A stretch of 64,000 bases of DNA from an uncultured Oscillospiraceae bacterium (GTDB lineage: Bacteria > Bacillota > Clostridia > Oscillospirales > Acutalibacteraceae), in contig UQLQ01000007.1 in NCBI GenBank assembly GCA_900541905.1, positions 1 to 64,000 on the forward strand, in the 5' to 3' direction. Position numbers and translations under genes: made by a program. Positions 41,466 through 50,093 of this stretch are shown here, in pieces. Numbering within the stretch: position 1 is the stretch's first letter; each line of letters opens with the position of its first letter. Under the pieces are notes generated by a model, which saw only the letters and a program-made list of their open reading frames with translations, had not been told where the DNA came from and searched no databases.

Positions 41466-42167
41466 TTAAGATGCCTGCTGTGAAGCAGTTGTCTGATTTG
41501 CATTACCATTGGATGCAGTCAAATTTGGCAATTGAAAATTGGCATATGTACTCGGCACTTCACCTACAATGACCGTTTCTGCCACAACCACTGTGGTATC
41601 TACGTCCGATTCGCTTTTCATTCCCGGCAAATAAGAATAACAGGAAGCATGTATGGTGAGATAAATTTTATGTATCGTCTGATTGATTCCGGCCGATTCA
41701 AAACTGCTTTTAAAATTGATGTCTACATTTCCGATTAAACCTATTTTCAGCGGAACTCCCGGACCATAGCCTCTTAGCAGATTTCCTCCTATGAGTGTAC
41801 CGATTGGCACACTGGTACGGGAGGAATTGTTAATGAGCTTTTCCTGAATGGTAGTAGTAATCTCCGACTTAAACTGATTCATATTTACCATATTGGTAGT
41901 AATACCAAGAATATTCCCGCTGCTGTCTCGCTCAATGGTTACAAAATCATTATACTCTATATCCTGGGCTGATATTTTTTCCTTAATTGCTTCTTCTATG
42001 GAAAGCGTAATTGCTTGTTTGGCTACGGTAGCAGTTATGGATTGTATCATGGGACGTAATTTAAAACTGAAAAAACAGCATAGCGCAATGAACAGAATGA
42101 AAATAAAAATCCACTTTTTCTTAATACCTCTTCTGCGACGACGGTTGCGACGCCGATATCTTCGCAC
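41466..42167 (-). CDS. yunB: Sporulation protein YunB
   Basis: A 233-residue protein with a strongly basic N-terminus (RRYRRRNRRRRRGIKKK), a single transmembrane helix (WIFIFILFIALCCFFSF) and an extracytoplasmic domain with TIPIGTLIGGNLLRGYGPG-like sequence (VPIGTLIGGNLL). YunB is a sigma-E-dependent sporulation protein in bacilli. The start is GTG at 42167, because AGGAGGGGG lies 5 nt upstream; the frame is open to 42248. Confidence 0.9.
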   Translation of the reverse strand: MRRYRRRNRRRRRGIKKKWIFIFILFIALCCFFSFKLRPMIQSITATVAKQAITLSIEEAIKEKISAQDIEYNDFVTIERDSSGNILGITTNMVNMNQFKSEITTTIQEKLINNSSRTSVPIGTLIGGNLLRGYGPGVPLKIGLIGNVDINFKSSFESAGINQTIHKIYLTIHASCYSYLPGMKSESDVDTTVVVAETVIVGEVPSTYANFQLPNLTASNGNANQTTASQQAS

Positions 42168-42287
42168 AGCAACCCCCTCCTTTAAAATATGCGCAATACG
42201 CACTACTAGCATAATACTCACAAAGAGGTGAAAAAGTGCCTGTCTCATTGAAATTCATAAAAATAAATATAAAACAACATAAAAAAA

Positions 42288-42312
42288 CACAGGAAATAGT
42301 TTCTTTCCTGTG
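42288..42312 (-). terminator. Terminator of ispH-rpsA
   Basis: Perfect arms CACAGGAAA (42288-42296) and TTTCCTGTG (42304-42312), 7-nt loop, followed on the minus strand by TTTTTTTATG. It lies 24 nt after the stop codon. Confidence 0.93.
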
Positions 42313-42336
42313 CTTTCTATGATAAAAAATCAAATC

Positions 42337-44310
42337 TTATTCAGCTTGTTCTGCTTCTTCATTGTTTTCCTGAGCAACCGGCTCTAACAATGCTTTGATA
42401 GACAAACTTACACGTTTTTTATCAAAATCAATTTCTGTAATTTTTGCTTTTACAACTTGGTCAACCTTCAATACATCTTGAGGTTTCTCAATTCTTTCGT
42501 TTGCAATTTGAGAAATATGAATCAAACCGTCAATACCCGGAAGAATTCTTGCAAAAGCGCCGAATGCTGTCATGCCAACAACAGTAGCATCTACAACAGT
42601 ACCAACAGGATAATCGTTTTTCAGAATTTCCCATGGATTGTCTTCCGCGCGTTTGTAGCCCAAAGATACTTTGCCTTTTTCACGGTCTAAGCTTTTGATG
42701 TAAACAGTTACTTCATCGCCTACATTTACAACTTCAGACGGATGTTTGATTCTGTTCCAAGATAGTTCGGAAATGTGAATCATACCATCAATGCCGCCCA
42801 AGTCAACAAACGCACCGTATGCGGTCAAAGATTTTACAACACCTTTGTACTCTTTGCCTTCTTCGGCAGTTTCCCAGAATTTATCTGCCAATTCTTTTCT
42901 TTCGTCTTTCAGTACTGCACGGATAGAACCAACAGCACGGCGACGAGAACGGTTTACTTCAATAATGCGGAAGTTAACCTCTTTTTTCAGCAAGTTTTCC
43001 AGTGGTTCGCCTCTGGTAGCAGTTGCTTGTGAAGCAGGAATAAACACTCTTACACCGTTGGTAACGGCAATTACGCCGCCTTTGATTACTTCTGTAACCA
43101 CACCTGTTAAAACAGTGCCGTCTTCCTCTGCTTTTGCAACAACGTCCCAGCCTTTAATTGCATCCAAACGTTTTTTGGAAAGCATAATGGTACCTTCCTG
43201 GTCATTTGTACGCATAATCAGCAATTCAATTTCATCGCCGATTTTGACAATGTCCTCCGGTTTTGCATTTGGGTCGGAAGACAATTCACTTGCAGGTACA
43301 AAACCTGCTTGCTTTCTGCCTACATCAACCTGAATTTCGTTTGGAGCTATACCGACAACTACGCCGCGTACCTTTTCGTCTGTATTTAAACTTTTTAGAG
43401 ATTCCTCTAACATCTCTGCAAAGCTAAGTTCGGTGTTCTCCTCAAAATGGCCCTCGCCAGCTTTAATATCTGTCATGGTAACAAGTACCTCCTTTATGAT
43501 ACTTGCAGGTGTTGAGGCACCTGCAGTAATTCCTACATTTTTTGCAGCCTTCACTTGTTCCACAGGAAGCTCCTGTGCCGTTTCAATTAAATATGTAACA
43601 CAATGAGGCTTGCATACATCATAGAGTTTGGCAGTATTGGAACTGTGCTTTCCCCCTATAATAATCATCAAGTCAGATTTTTTCGCCAATTCAACCGCTT
43701 CTGACTGACGTTTTGCAGTCGCATTACATATTGTATCAAAAATTGTGGCATTTGTATATACCCTTTTGAGGATTTTCAAACAATTTTTCCATTCTATTAC
43801 ATGAAAAGTGGTTTGAACTACCACACTAATCGGCTGATTGACCAAATTTGGCTCAGATTCTGACAAATTTTGCAGCTCATGCGCACTGTTTACAATATAA
43901 CATCTGCTGCTGCAATGTCCATGTATGCCTATAATTTCAGGATGCTTGGCATCTCCAATGATAATAATGGTTTGTCCTTTAGCAGACTCTTTTTCCACTA
44001 TTTTGTGAATTTTTGTCACAAACGGACACGTTGCATCAGAACAAACCGCATGCTGATGCGCAATGCTATCCATTGTTTCCTGGGGCACACCATGAGCACG
44101 AATCACTATGGTTCCGTCTTTCGGGGCATGCTCTACGGTTTCAATAATCTCTACACCGCGTGCTTCCAATTCCGCAATCATTTGCGGATTGTGAATAATA
44201 GGACCTAACGTATATACTTTTTTTCCTTCGTCCAACAGTTGGTACACCATTTGAACAGCCCTGTCTACACCAAAACAAAATCCTGCGGATTTTGCTACTT
44301 CAATACTCAT
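42337..44310 (-). CDS. ispH-rpsA: Fusion of IspH (HMB-PP reductase) and ribosomal protein S1
   Basis: A 657-residue bifunctional protein. Residues 1-280 are IspH, the iron-sulfur enzyme that makes isopentenyl and dimethylallyl diphosphate: cluster cysteines in SAGFCFGVDRAV, ATCPFV and DTICNAT, plus the late SSNTAKLYDVC. Residues from about 310 onward are four S1 RNA-binding domains (GVVVGIAPNEIQVDVGRKQ, GVVTEVIKGGVIAV, GVVKSLTAYGAFVDLGG, ATVVGMTAFGAFARILPG). This fusion is known in Clostridia. An acidic tail ends the protein. It overlaps plsC by 4 nt. Confidence 0.96.
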   Translation of the reverse strand: MSIEVAKSAGFCFGVDRAVQMVYQLLDEGKKVYTLGPIIHNPQMIAELEARGVEIIETVEHAPKDGTIVIRAHGVPQETMDSIAHQHAVCSDATCPFVTKIHKIVEKESAKGQTIIIIGDAKHPEIIGIHGHCSSRCYIVNSAHELQNLSESEPNLVNQPISVVVQTTFHVIEWKNCLKILKRVYTNATIFDTICNATAKRQSEAVELAKKSDLMIIIGGKHSSNTAKLYDVCKPHCVTYLIETAQELPVEQVKAAKNVGITAGASTPASIIKEVLVTMTDIKAGEGHFEENTELSFAEMLEESLKSLNTDEKVRGVVVGIAPNEIQVDVGRKQAGFVPASELSSDPNAKPEDIVKIGDEIELLIMRTNDQEGTIMLSKKRLDAIKGWDVVAKAEEDGTVLTGVVTEVIKGGVIAVTNGVRVFIPASQATATRGEPLENLLKKEVNFRIIEVNRSRRRAVGSIRAVLKDERKELADKFWETAEEGKEYKGVVKSLTAYGAFVDLGGIDGMIHISELSWNRIKHPSEVVNVGDEVTVYIKSLDREKGKVSLGYKRAEDNPWEILKNDYPVGTVVDATVVGMTAFGAFARILPGIDGLIHISQIANERIEKPQDVLKVDQVVKAKITEIDFDKKRVSLSIKALLEPVAQENNEEAEQAE

Positions 44311-44912
44311 TCTTTCGCCTCCAATAACTGATTCATTCGCTCTGCAATCACGTGAGCGGCATATTTCATTTCTTTGCGGCTTCCATCCGTAAAACCGAAC
44401 TCTTCGTATGCAATCGGTCTTCCAAAACGGATGGTTACAGGTTTTAATGCTTTGATATCGCCGTTTGTATCAATGCCGACAGGTAAAACAGGCGCTTTGG
44501 CATGATATGCAATCATAGCAATTCCCGATTTTGGCTGAAACGGAATGCCGTGAGCGACAATGCCTCCCTGAGGAAAAATCCCAAGCAAACCGCCTTGTTC
44601 CAAAATTTCAATTGCCTGCTCAATCGCTTTTGTATCGCCGCTTCCTCTTTTCACGGGAAACGCACCCAGAGTACGCAAAAAACGGTTCACCGCTTTTCCA
44701 TGCTTTACAAACAATTCTTCTTTTGCCATATACCGTACGGGACGTTTTTTCACACTGACCCCCAACAAAATAGGATCCATAACAGACCTGTGGTTACTGC
44801 ACAAAATCATTTTTCCCGCAGCAGGAATATGTTCCGTACCAATCACACGCATACGATATATCCCCTTTGTAATGGGAGAAACCACTGTATGAAGCATGGA
44901 ATAAAGCGTCAT
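44307..44912 (-). CDS. plsC: 1-acyl-sn-glycerol-3-phosphate acyltransferase (first copy)
   Basis: A 201-residue membrane-associated acyltransferase that makes phosphatidic acid. The HX4D motif is in CSNHRSVMDPILLG, and the second motif is FPQGGIVAHG. The usual EGTR is replaced by PQGG, which may alter substrate choice. It overlaps ispH-rpsA and lies 20 nt after a second plsC-like gene. Confidence 0.9.
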   Translation of the reverse strand: MTLYSMLHTVVSPITKGIYRMRVIGTEHIPAAGKMILCSNHRSVMDPILLGVSVKKRPVRYMAKEELFVKHGKAVNRFLRTLGAFPVKRGSGDTKAIEQAIEILEQGGLLGIFPQGGIVAHGIPFQPKSGIAMIAYHAKAPVLPVGIDTNGDIKALKPVTIRFGRPIAYEEFGFTDGSRKEMKYAAHVIAERMNQLLEAKE

Positions 44913-44932
44913 AACGTATCACCTTTCTGTTT

Positions 44933-45553
44933 TTAAAAGGCCTTCTCATCACGCTCCCGCATTTCTGCAATGCGCTGCATTACCATGCGGCTCGCTTTTC
45001 TGTATTCGGAGCCGGTACCTTCCACAATGCCAAGTTCGTCCGGCTGAATTAATTCACCATAAGAAATTATGGTTTTGTGAAACGGCTTTGCCGCCACACC
45101 TGTTTTGGTTGTCATGCAAACAGGCAAAATAGGCGCTTGATGCTGATGCGCAAGCATAACAGCTCCTGATTTTGGCTTTCCCAATTTACCGTCTAAAGAA
45201 CGCGTACCTTCAATAAAGATACCAACCGCACCGTCTTGTTCCAAAATTTCACCGCATCTGTCCAGTGCGTTGGAGTCTCCAACACCGCGGTCAACAGAAA
45301 ATGCGCCCAATGCTGTGATGAGTGAGCCCACAAATTTATTTTCAAACAATTCTGATTTTGCCATATAAAAAATTTGACGTTTGGTATCCAACGCTAGCAT
45401 CGGAGGGTCCTTCAATGAGATATGGTTGCTGCAAATAATCACTTTTCCTTCTTTGGGAATCCGTTCACGATGATTTGAAGTGTGAGGATAAAAAAAGGAA
45501 AAAGGGGGACCTCCCACAATTTTACTGAAATTATAAAATGGACTGTTTTTCAT
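44933..45553 (-). CDS. plsC: 1-acyl-sn-glycerol-3-phosphate acyltransferase (second copy)
   Basis: A 206-residue PlsC-type acyltransferase. The HX4D motif is CSNHISLKDPPMLA and the second motif is the canonical IFIEGTRSLDGKLG. The ATG at 45553 has GGTGG 7 nt upstream; a TTG at 45577 also opens the frame. The tandem arrangement with a divergent copy downstream suggests division of acyl donor or substrate (inference). Confidence 0.92.
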   Translation of the reverse strand: MKNSPFYNFSKIVGGPPFSFFYPHTSNHRERIPKEGKVIICSNHISLKDPPMLALDTKRQIFYMAKSELFENKFVGSLITALGAFSVDRGVGDSNALDRCGEILEQDGAVGIFIEGTRSLDGKLGKPKSGAVMLAHQHQAPILPVCMTTKTGVAAKPFHKTIISYGELIQPDELGIVEGTGSEYRKASRMVMQRIAEMRERDEKAF

Positions 45554-45689
45554 ATGTGTACCACCGTTCTCCAACAACGCCTATCAGTAGTTTGCAACGC
45601 ATTGCCGGTAAATAATCAAAAACTTTCATTTTTGTTCCTTTTATATGGAACATTTGCAATATTTATGCGGCTTCAAACAGAAATTACCG

Positions 45690-46358
45690 CTATGATACTG
45701 ATTCAGCTGCAATGAATTCTTTTAATTTGTCTATGACTTCCTGCATGGTCATTCCGGTTGTATCGACAATCACCGCATCTTTGGCCGGCACCAAAGGAGC
45801 AATTTCACGATTGGCATCGCGCTCGTCTCTCTCCTTGATTTCTTCTAAAATAGCCGACAAATCCGCTTCGTTTCCCTTTTCCAGCATCTCTTTATGACGA
45901 CGCCTTGCACGTTCTTCCGCAGACGCTGTTAAAAATACTTTTACCTGTGCATCGGGAAGCACAACCGTGCCGATATCGCGTCCGTCCATAATCACGTTAT
46001 GGGTCTTAGCCATATTCTTTTGAAGTTCCAGCAAAAATTCACGGACAGCGGGTATAGCCGATACTTGGGAAGATGCTTTGGACACTTCCGAAGTGCGAAT
46101 CAAATCGCTGACGTCTTCTCCGCATAAAATCACTCGCTGTTCTCCGTCTTTAAACTCCAGTGCAATATCAACATGTTCCAGCTCTTTCGGTACCGCCTGC
46201 TCGTCACCCGGAAAAATATGTTTTTTGAGCATATGCAGTCCAATCGAACGATATAACGCACCCGTATCAACATAAATAAAACCGATTTCTTCGGCTACTT
46301 TCCGTGCAATACTGCTTTTTCCCGCTCCGGCAGGACCATCAATGGCAACTGCTATCAT
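45690..46358 (-). CDS. cmk: Cytidylate kinase
   Basis: Phosphorylates CMP and dCMP, 222 residues. The start IAVAIDGPAGAGKSSIARKV carries the Walker A loop; YVDTGALYRSIG, MDGRDIGTVVLPDAQVKVFL and REIAPLVPAKDAVIVDT are diagnostic. The ATG at 46358 gives the normal N-terminus; the open frame continues to 46388 without support. The cmk-plsC-ispH-rpsA order is typical of Firmicutes. Confidence 0.97.
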   Translation of the reverse strand: MIAVAIDGPAGAGKSSIARKVAEEIGFIYVDTGALYRSIGLHMLKKHIFPGDEQAVPKELEHVDIALEFKDGEQRVILCGEDVSDLIRTSEVSKASSQVSAIPAVREFLLELQKNMAKTHNVIMDGRDIGTVVLPDAQVKVFLTASAEERARRRHKEMLEKGNEADLSAILEEIKERDERDANREIAPLVPAKDAVIVDTTGMTMQEVIDKLKEFIAAESVS

Positions 46359-46375
46359 GGTTTTCACACACCTTT

Positions 46376-47653
46376 CTACATTTCCCATTGTGCCTGGGCA
46401 ATGGCTGTTGCAGCCAAATACCCGGTAGAAAATGCAATTTGTAAATTAAATCCGCCTGTATAGGCATCTGCATCAATGACTTCTCCCGCAAAGTAAAGTC
46501 CCTTGACCAATTTGGATTCCATGGTCTTGGGAGAAATTTCTTTGACAGACACACCGCCTGAAGTAATGATTGCTTCATCAATGGGACGAAATCCCTTTAT
46601 CATCACTTTGAATCCTTTTAATTCCTGTGCAAAGCGGCGTCTCTGCTCTTTTGTAATTTGATTGCATTTTTGATTTGGTGCAATCCCCGATTTTGCAACC
46701 ATAATCGGAATTAATTTCCGAGGCAATAATGCCCCCAAAGAGTTGATAAAATCTTTGTTTTGATTTTCCGCAAAATCTTTTTGCAATCTTGTATCCAATT
46801 GCTCCAAAGAGAGTGCGGGCTTTAAATCAATAGAGATTTGATACCGATTTGGCTCCATATTCCGCATATGACTGCTTGCGCTTAAAATCATAGGGCCTGT
46901 CACTCCGTAATGGGTAAACATCATCTCGCCGAAATCATCATAAATTTCTTTATTCTGTTTTGTATCTATTACGTGAATCGCCACATTTTTCAAAGATAAC
47001 CCCTGCAATGCAGGGCAATCTTTTCCGTTTGCAACAAGAGATACCAACGACGGACGCAGTTCCGTTATGGTATGCCCTGCCTGCTGCGCAAGACGATACC
47101 CATCCCCTGTTGAGCCGGTAGCCGGATATGACATTCCGCCGCAGGCAATGACAACATGCTTGCTGAAATACTCTGTTCCGTCCTTACACCGCACTCCCGT
47201 AACCGTTTGCTCTTGTATGCGTAAATCTGTTACCACTGCCTGCCGAATCTGCACTCCATTTTGTGTACAATAGCTTTTTAATGCATCCACTACATCAGAG
47301 GCAAGGTCAGACTGAGGAAACACACGATTGCCTCGTTCCGTTTTTACGGGAACGCCTAAGTTTTCAAAAAAACAAATGGCGTCCTGAGGTGCAAACTGAG
47401 AAACAGCGCTGTATAAAAAACGCCCGTTAGAGGGAATGGCCGCAATGGCTGTTGGAACATCACAATTGTTGACAATGTTGCATCTTCCCTTACCCGTAAT
47501 GCGCAGCTTTCTTCCAAGACGGCTGTTCTTTTCCAATAACAGCGTATGCAGTCCGTTTTGTGCGGCAGTACCTGCCGCCATCATTCCTGCGGCACCGCCT
47601 CCCACGATAATGACATCAAACTGATTCACCTGGTTTTTCATCCACCTTTTCAT
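46376..47653 (-). CDS. HI0933/YhiN-family flavoprotein
   Basis: A roughly 425-residue FAD-dependent oxidoreductase of unknown substrate. The FAD-binding loop is VIIVGGGAAGMMAAGTA, followed by LGRKLRITGKGRCNIVNN, the hallmark of this family. Later ACGGMSYPATGSTGDGYRLA and ITSGGVSVKEISPKTMESK fit. The protein often lies next to cmk in Firmicutes, as here. The ATG at 47653 overlaps the upstream rpiR-like gene; the ATG at 47641 is an alternative. Confidence 0.93.
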   Translation of the reverse strand: MKRWMKNQVNQFDVIIVGGGAAGMMAAGTAAQNGLHTLLLEKNSRLGRKLRITGKGRCNIVNNCDVPTAIAAIPSNGRFLYSAVSQFAPQDAICFFENLGVPVKTERGNRVFPQSDLASDVVDALKSYCTQNGVQIRQAVVTDLRIQEQTVTGVRCKDGTEYFSKHVVIACGGMSYPATGSTGDGYRLAQQAGHTITELRPSLVSLVANGKDCPALQGLSLKNVAIHVIDTKQNKEIYDDFGEMMFTHYGVTGPMILSASSHMRNMEPNRYQISIDLKPALSLEQLDTRLQKDFAENQNKDFINSLGALLPRKLIPIMVAKSGIAPNQKCNQITKEQRRRFAQELKGFKVMIKGFRPIDEAIITSGGVSVKEISPKTMESKLVKGLYFAGEVIDADAYTGGFNLQIAFSTGYLAATAIAQAQWEM

Positions 47654-48497
47654 AAACACCGTATTCATCCCAAATGGTTTCCAAAGAATGAAATACGTCT
47701 TTTACTTCATCTTTCTTCTTGATAGCGCTTGCTACAATTAATGCGTTAATTAAACTGAGCGGCGCCACCAAAGAATCTACAAACGATGCCATTTCACTGC
47801 GAGCCAATAACAGAAATTCCGCAGGGTCTGCCAATGGAGACAATACACTGTCCGTAATCGCCACTACCTTTGCACCGCGGCTGGAAGCAAATTTCAGAGC
47901 CTTAACCGCTCTTTTGGAATAACGGGGAAAACTGATGCCGATTACGGCATCTTTTTCATCCACATGAATCATTTGCTCAAATATTTCCGCTTCGCTGGTG
48001 GCATTGACCATCTGCACATTTTCAAATACCAAATTAAAATAATAAGACATAAAGGAAGCAAGTGCATGTGAGCTTCTTACTCCAATAATGTAAATCTTTT
48101 TGGCAGAGACAATCGCGTCTACCGCTTCATAAAACATTTCGTGAGAGGTTTCTTCAATGGTTCTGCGGATAATATCAATATCTCTGTTTAACACAGCGCT
48201 TAAAATTTGGTCACTGGGACAGGATTTCTCCGTCATTTCCAAACGCTGTACAGAAGTCATGCGGCTGCGAATCATTTCCTGCATGGCACGCTGCAGTTCC
48301 GGATACCCTGCATAACCGATTTCCGTTGCAAAACGCACCACCGTAGATTCACTGACGCCTACGGTTGCACCTAATTTGGCAGCCGTCATAAAAGCAACTT
48401 CATCATAATGCTCTTCTATATAGTTTGCAATTAAACGTTGTCCTTTTGAGAACTCAGGCATTTTACGCTGAATTCTGGCTGTAAGCTGATAATTCAT
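47616..48497 (-). CDS. RpiR-family transcriptional regulator
   Basis: A 293-residue regulator with an N-terminal HTH_6 domain (FSKGQRLIANYIEEHYDEVA, then GVSESTVVRFATEIGYAGYP) and a C-terminal SIS sugar-phosphate-binding domain (AKKIYIIGVRSSHALASFM, GISFPRYSKRAVKALKFA). Such proteins sense phosphosugars. No sugar transport or catabolic genes adjoin it, so its target is unknown. It overlaps the start of the flavoprotein gene. Confidence 0.92.
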   Translation of the reverse strand: MNYQLTARIQRKMPEFSKGQRLIANYIEEHYDEVAFMTAAKLGATVGVSESTVVRFATEIGYAGYPELQRAMQEMIRSRMTSVQRLEMTEKSCPSDQILSAVLNRDIDIIRRTIEETSHEMFYEAVDAIVSAKKIYIIGVRSSHALASFMSYYFNLVFENVQMVNATSEAEIFEQMIHVDEKDAVIGISFPRYSKRAVKALKFASSRGAKVVAITDSVLSPLADPAEFLLLARSEMASFVDSLVAPLSLINALIVASAIKKKDEVKDVFHSLETIWDEYGVYEKVDEKPGESV

Positions 48498-48585
48498 TTC
48501 TTCTCCCTAAAATAATAGCAGTTATTATGGATTATCAAATCCGTAAATCATAACAACTAAAATCAAAAATTTTAAATCGGAGCAA

Positions 48586-48731
48586 AACGCCATCCGACCC
48601 GCTTGAAATAGAGTTTATAAGCGATTGCAAACGCGATGAAGCGTTCACTCCTCATCATTTCAGTGGGAGATGACAACTCCCGCTGAAATAATAAATGGCA
48701 TCCGCCGCCTTAGAGACGGGGGCTATATCAT
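48586..48731. repeat. Structured intergenic repeat-like region
   Basis: A GC-richer island with stacked hairpins: AACGC-GATGAA-GCGTT (48630-48645), ATTTCAGTGGGAG / CTCCCGCTGAAAT (48657-48689, one mismatch, 7-nt loop), and a CCGCCGCC...GGGGGC segment (48702-48722). Near-direct repeats GCCATCCG (48591-48598) and GGCATCCG flank the set. It resembles the dispersed intergenic repeats or IS605-type end structures of gut Clostridia, but no transposase or TnpB is present. Identity uncertain. Confidence 0.4.
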
Positions 48732-48769
48732 ATGAGTATAAGCTGATATATTCAGTTTAAAGGGTTATC

Positions 48770-48844
48770 CTGCAAAAATCAAGGGAAATTATCACAAAAT
48801 TTCTGATTTTTGCAGTCTGTTTCCACTCTTCTTGCAAAAATCAG
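48770..48844. repeat. Triple GCAAAAATCA repeat, two copies inverted
   Basis: CTGCAAAAATCA (48770-48781) pairs perfectly with TGATTTTTGCAG (48804-48815) around a 22-nt loop. A third copy, TGCAAAAATCA, follows at 48833-48843 in the first orientation. Two alternative hairpins are therefore possible. Function unknown. Confidence 0.6.
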
Positions 48845-48863
48845 CAGCATCGTTGCCATAAAA

Positions 48864-48890
48864 ACAGCCGTCTGAACTTCAGACGGCTGT
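48864..48890 (-). terminator. Terminator downstream of the membrane-protein gene
   Basis: Perfect arms ACAGCCGTCTG and CAGACGGCTGT with a 5-nt loop, followed on the minus strand by TTTTATGG. It lies 4 nt after the stop codon at 48895. Confidence 0.88.
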
Positions 48891-48894
48891 GACA

Positions 48895-49437
48895 TTAATG
48901 TTTGTTTTGAAACCACTTACGAAATACTTTATGTAATTGCTTAATATAAAATGCAACCACACCGGTAATTGCAATATCGTAAATGAAAAATATGACATTT
49001 CCCGCAATCCAAAATACCCAAGGTAATGATACTCCGAATAAACTCAGGCTGTCCGCAGGAATGCTTAACAAATAAATCGCGATAAAGTACGCAGAGACAA
49101 TCGCCGCATTAAACACGGCATATTTCAGTACCCATTGTACAATTTTATTTTTTAAACGTTCAATCAATGCTTTCAAAATGGGGTAATAACCGAAGAATAT
49201 CACATAAAGCAGAGCCGCTTGTTTGTCCGGAACAAAAAATACGGACAAAACAGCAACAACAGCAAATGTGGGCCAAGCCCATCTGGCTCCCATTTCAATG
49301 ACAATCATAATCATCAGCAAACCCGCCAAAGCCGGCAGTGCAAACGTTGCCATTGGAAGCAATGCGGTTAAAAACATAAGCGCAAGCCCCAAACCTGCCA
49401 ATACACCGCAAAATGCAACCCGTATTGTATGATTCAC
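48895..49437 (-). CDS. Small polytopic membrane protein, unknown
   Basis: A 180-residue protein with about five hydrophobic segments: VLAGLGLALMFLTALLPMAT, ALPALAGLLMIMIVIEMG, PTFAVVAVLSVFFVP, YAVFNAAIVSAYFIAIYLL and a last one near 140-165. The first half (start VAFCGVLAGLGLALMFLT, then VPDKQAALLYVIFFGYYPIL) recalls substrate-binding (S) components of ECF vitamin transporters, but no ATPase or T component is nearby. No proven function. Confidence 0.65.
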   Translation of the reverse strand: MNHTIRVAFCGVLAGLGLALMFLTALLPMATFALPALAGLLMIMIVIEMGARWAWPTFAVVAVLSVFFVPDKQAALLYVIFFGYYPILKALIERLKNKIVQWVLKYAVFNAAIVSAYFIAIYLLSIPADSLSLFGVSLPWVFWIAGNVIFFIYDIAITGVVAFYIKQLHKVFRKWFQNKH

Positions 49438-49460
49438 TCTTGCATCCTCCTATGCTTTCA

Positions 49461-50093
49461 TCAGCAGCAACGGATTAAGTCGCCGCCAAAACATTCGCAA
49501 CAACAGTCAGCACACAGCAAACCGCTGCAAACATCACAACCGCTGCATCCACCTTGACGCGGTGCGCCCGGATTATATCCTCCGTAAGCACCTGTACGTT
49601 GATTTTTAATTTGGTTATAAGCTGCCGAATATTCAGGATTGGATGGATCCATATCGCATGCTTTTGCAAAGTGATTATATGCTTCTTCCATCCAACCGCG
49701 TTTATAAAGAACCGTTCCTTTTAAAAAGTACCACTCTGCATTTCTGCTGTCTGTAGGTACACCATTTAAAATTTGTTCGGCATCTGCAATACGGCCTGCC
49801 ATAATCAAATTACGAACATCAGCAAAATTGGAGTTTGGGTTACTGTAATTTGGATTATATCCGCCGCTGTAACCTTGTGAGGAACTTCCTCCGTTTTTGC
49901 GGTTTTTGCGCTCATTCATAATTTGATCGTATGCTTCATTGACCTCTTTCATTTTTTCGTTGGCCAAATCTGCAATTGGGCTGCCCTGATAATTATCCGG
50001 GTGATATTTTTTTGCCATTTCACGATAAGCTTCTTTTACCTGCTCATCGGTTGCATCACGAGAGATGCCTAACACTTTATATGGATCCGACAT
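49461..50093 (-). CDS. DnaJ-domain protein with TPR and Cys-rich tail
   Basis: A 210-residue J-domain protein. Residues 1-65 form the J domain with HPD in YHPDNYQG (start SDPYKVLGISRDATDEQVKE). A Gly/Asn/Tyr-rich linker is followed by TPR-like helices (AEWYFLKGTVLYKRGWMEEA) and a tail of ten cysteines in the last 28 residues (CSGCDVCSG, CADCCCECF, CC at the end). It probably recruits DnaK to a specific client; the tail may bind metal or be lipidated. The ATG at 50093 has AAGGAG 7 nt upstream. It overlaps the DUF5685 gene. Confidence 0.85.
   Translation of the reverse strand: MSDPYKVLGISRDATDEQVKEAYREMAKKYHPDNYQGSPIADLANEKMKEVNEAYDQIMNERKNRKNGGSSSQGYSGGYNPNYSNPNSNFADVRNLIMAGRIADAEQILNGVPTDSRNAEWYFLKGTVLYKRGWMEEAYNHFAKACDMDPSNPEYSAAYNQIKNQRTGAYGGYNPGAPRQGGCSGCDVCSGLLCADCCCECFGGDLIRCC

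Noticed and set aside
48559..48656. Short minus-strand frame beginning MRSERFIAFAIAY
   Set aside because: Too short (27 codons), lies within the structured repeat block and could not be linked to a known protein; treated as part of the repeat.
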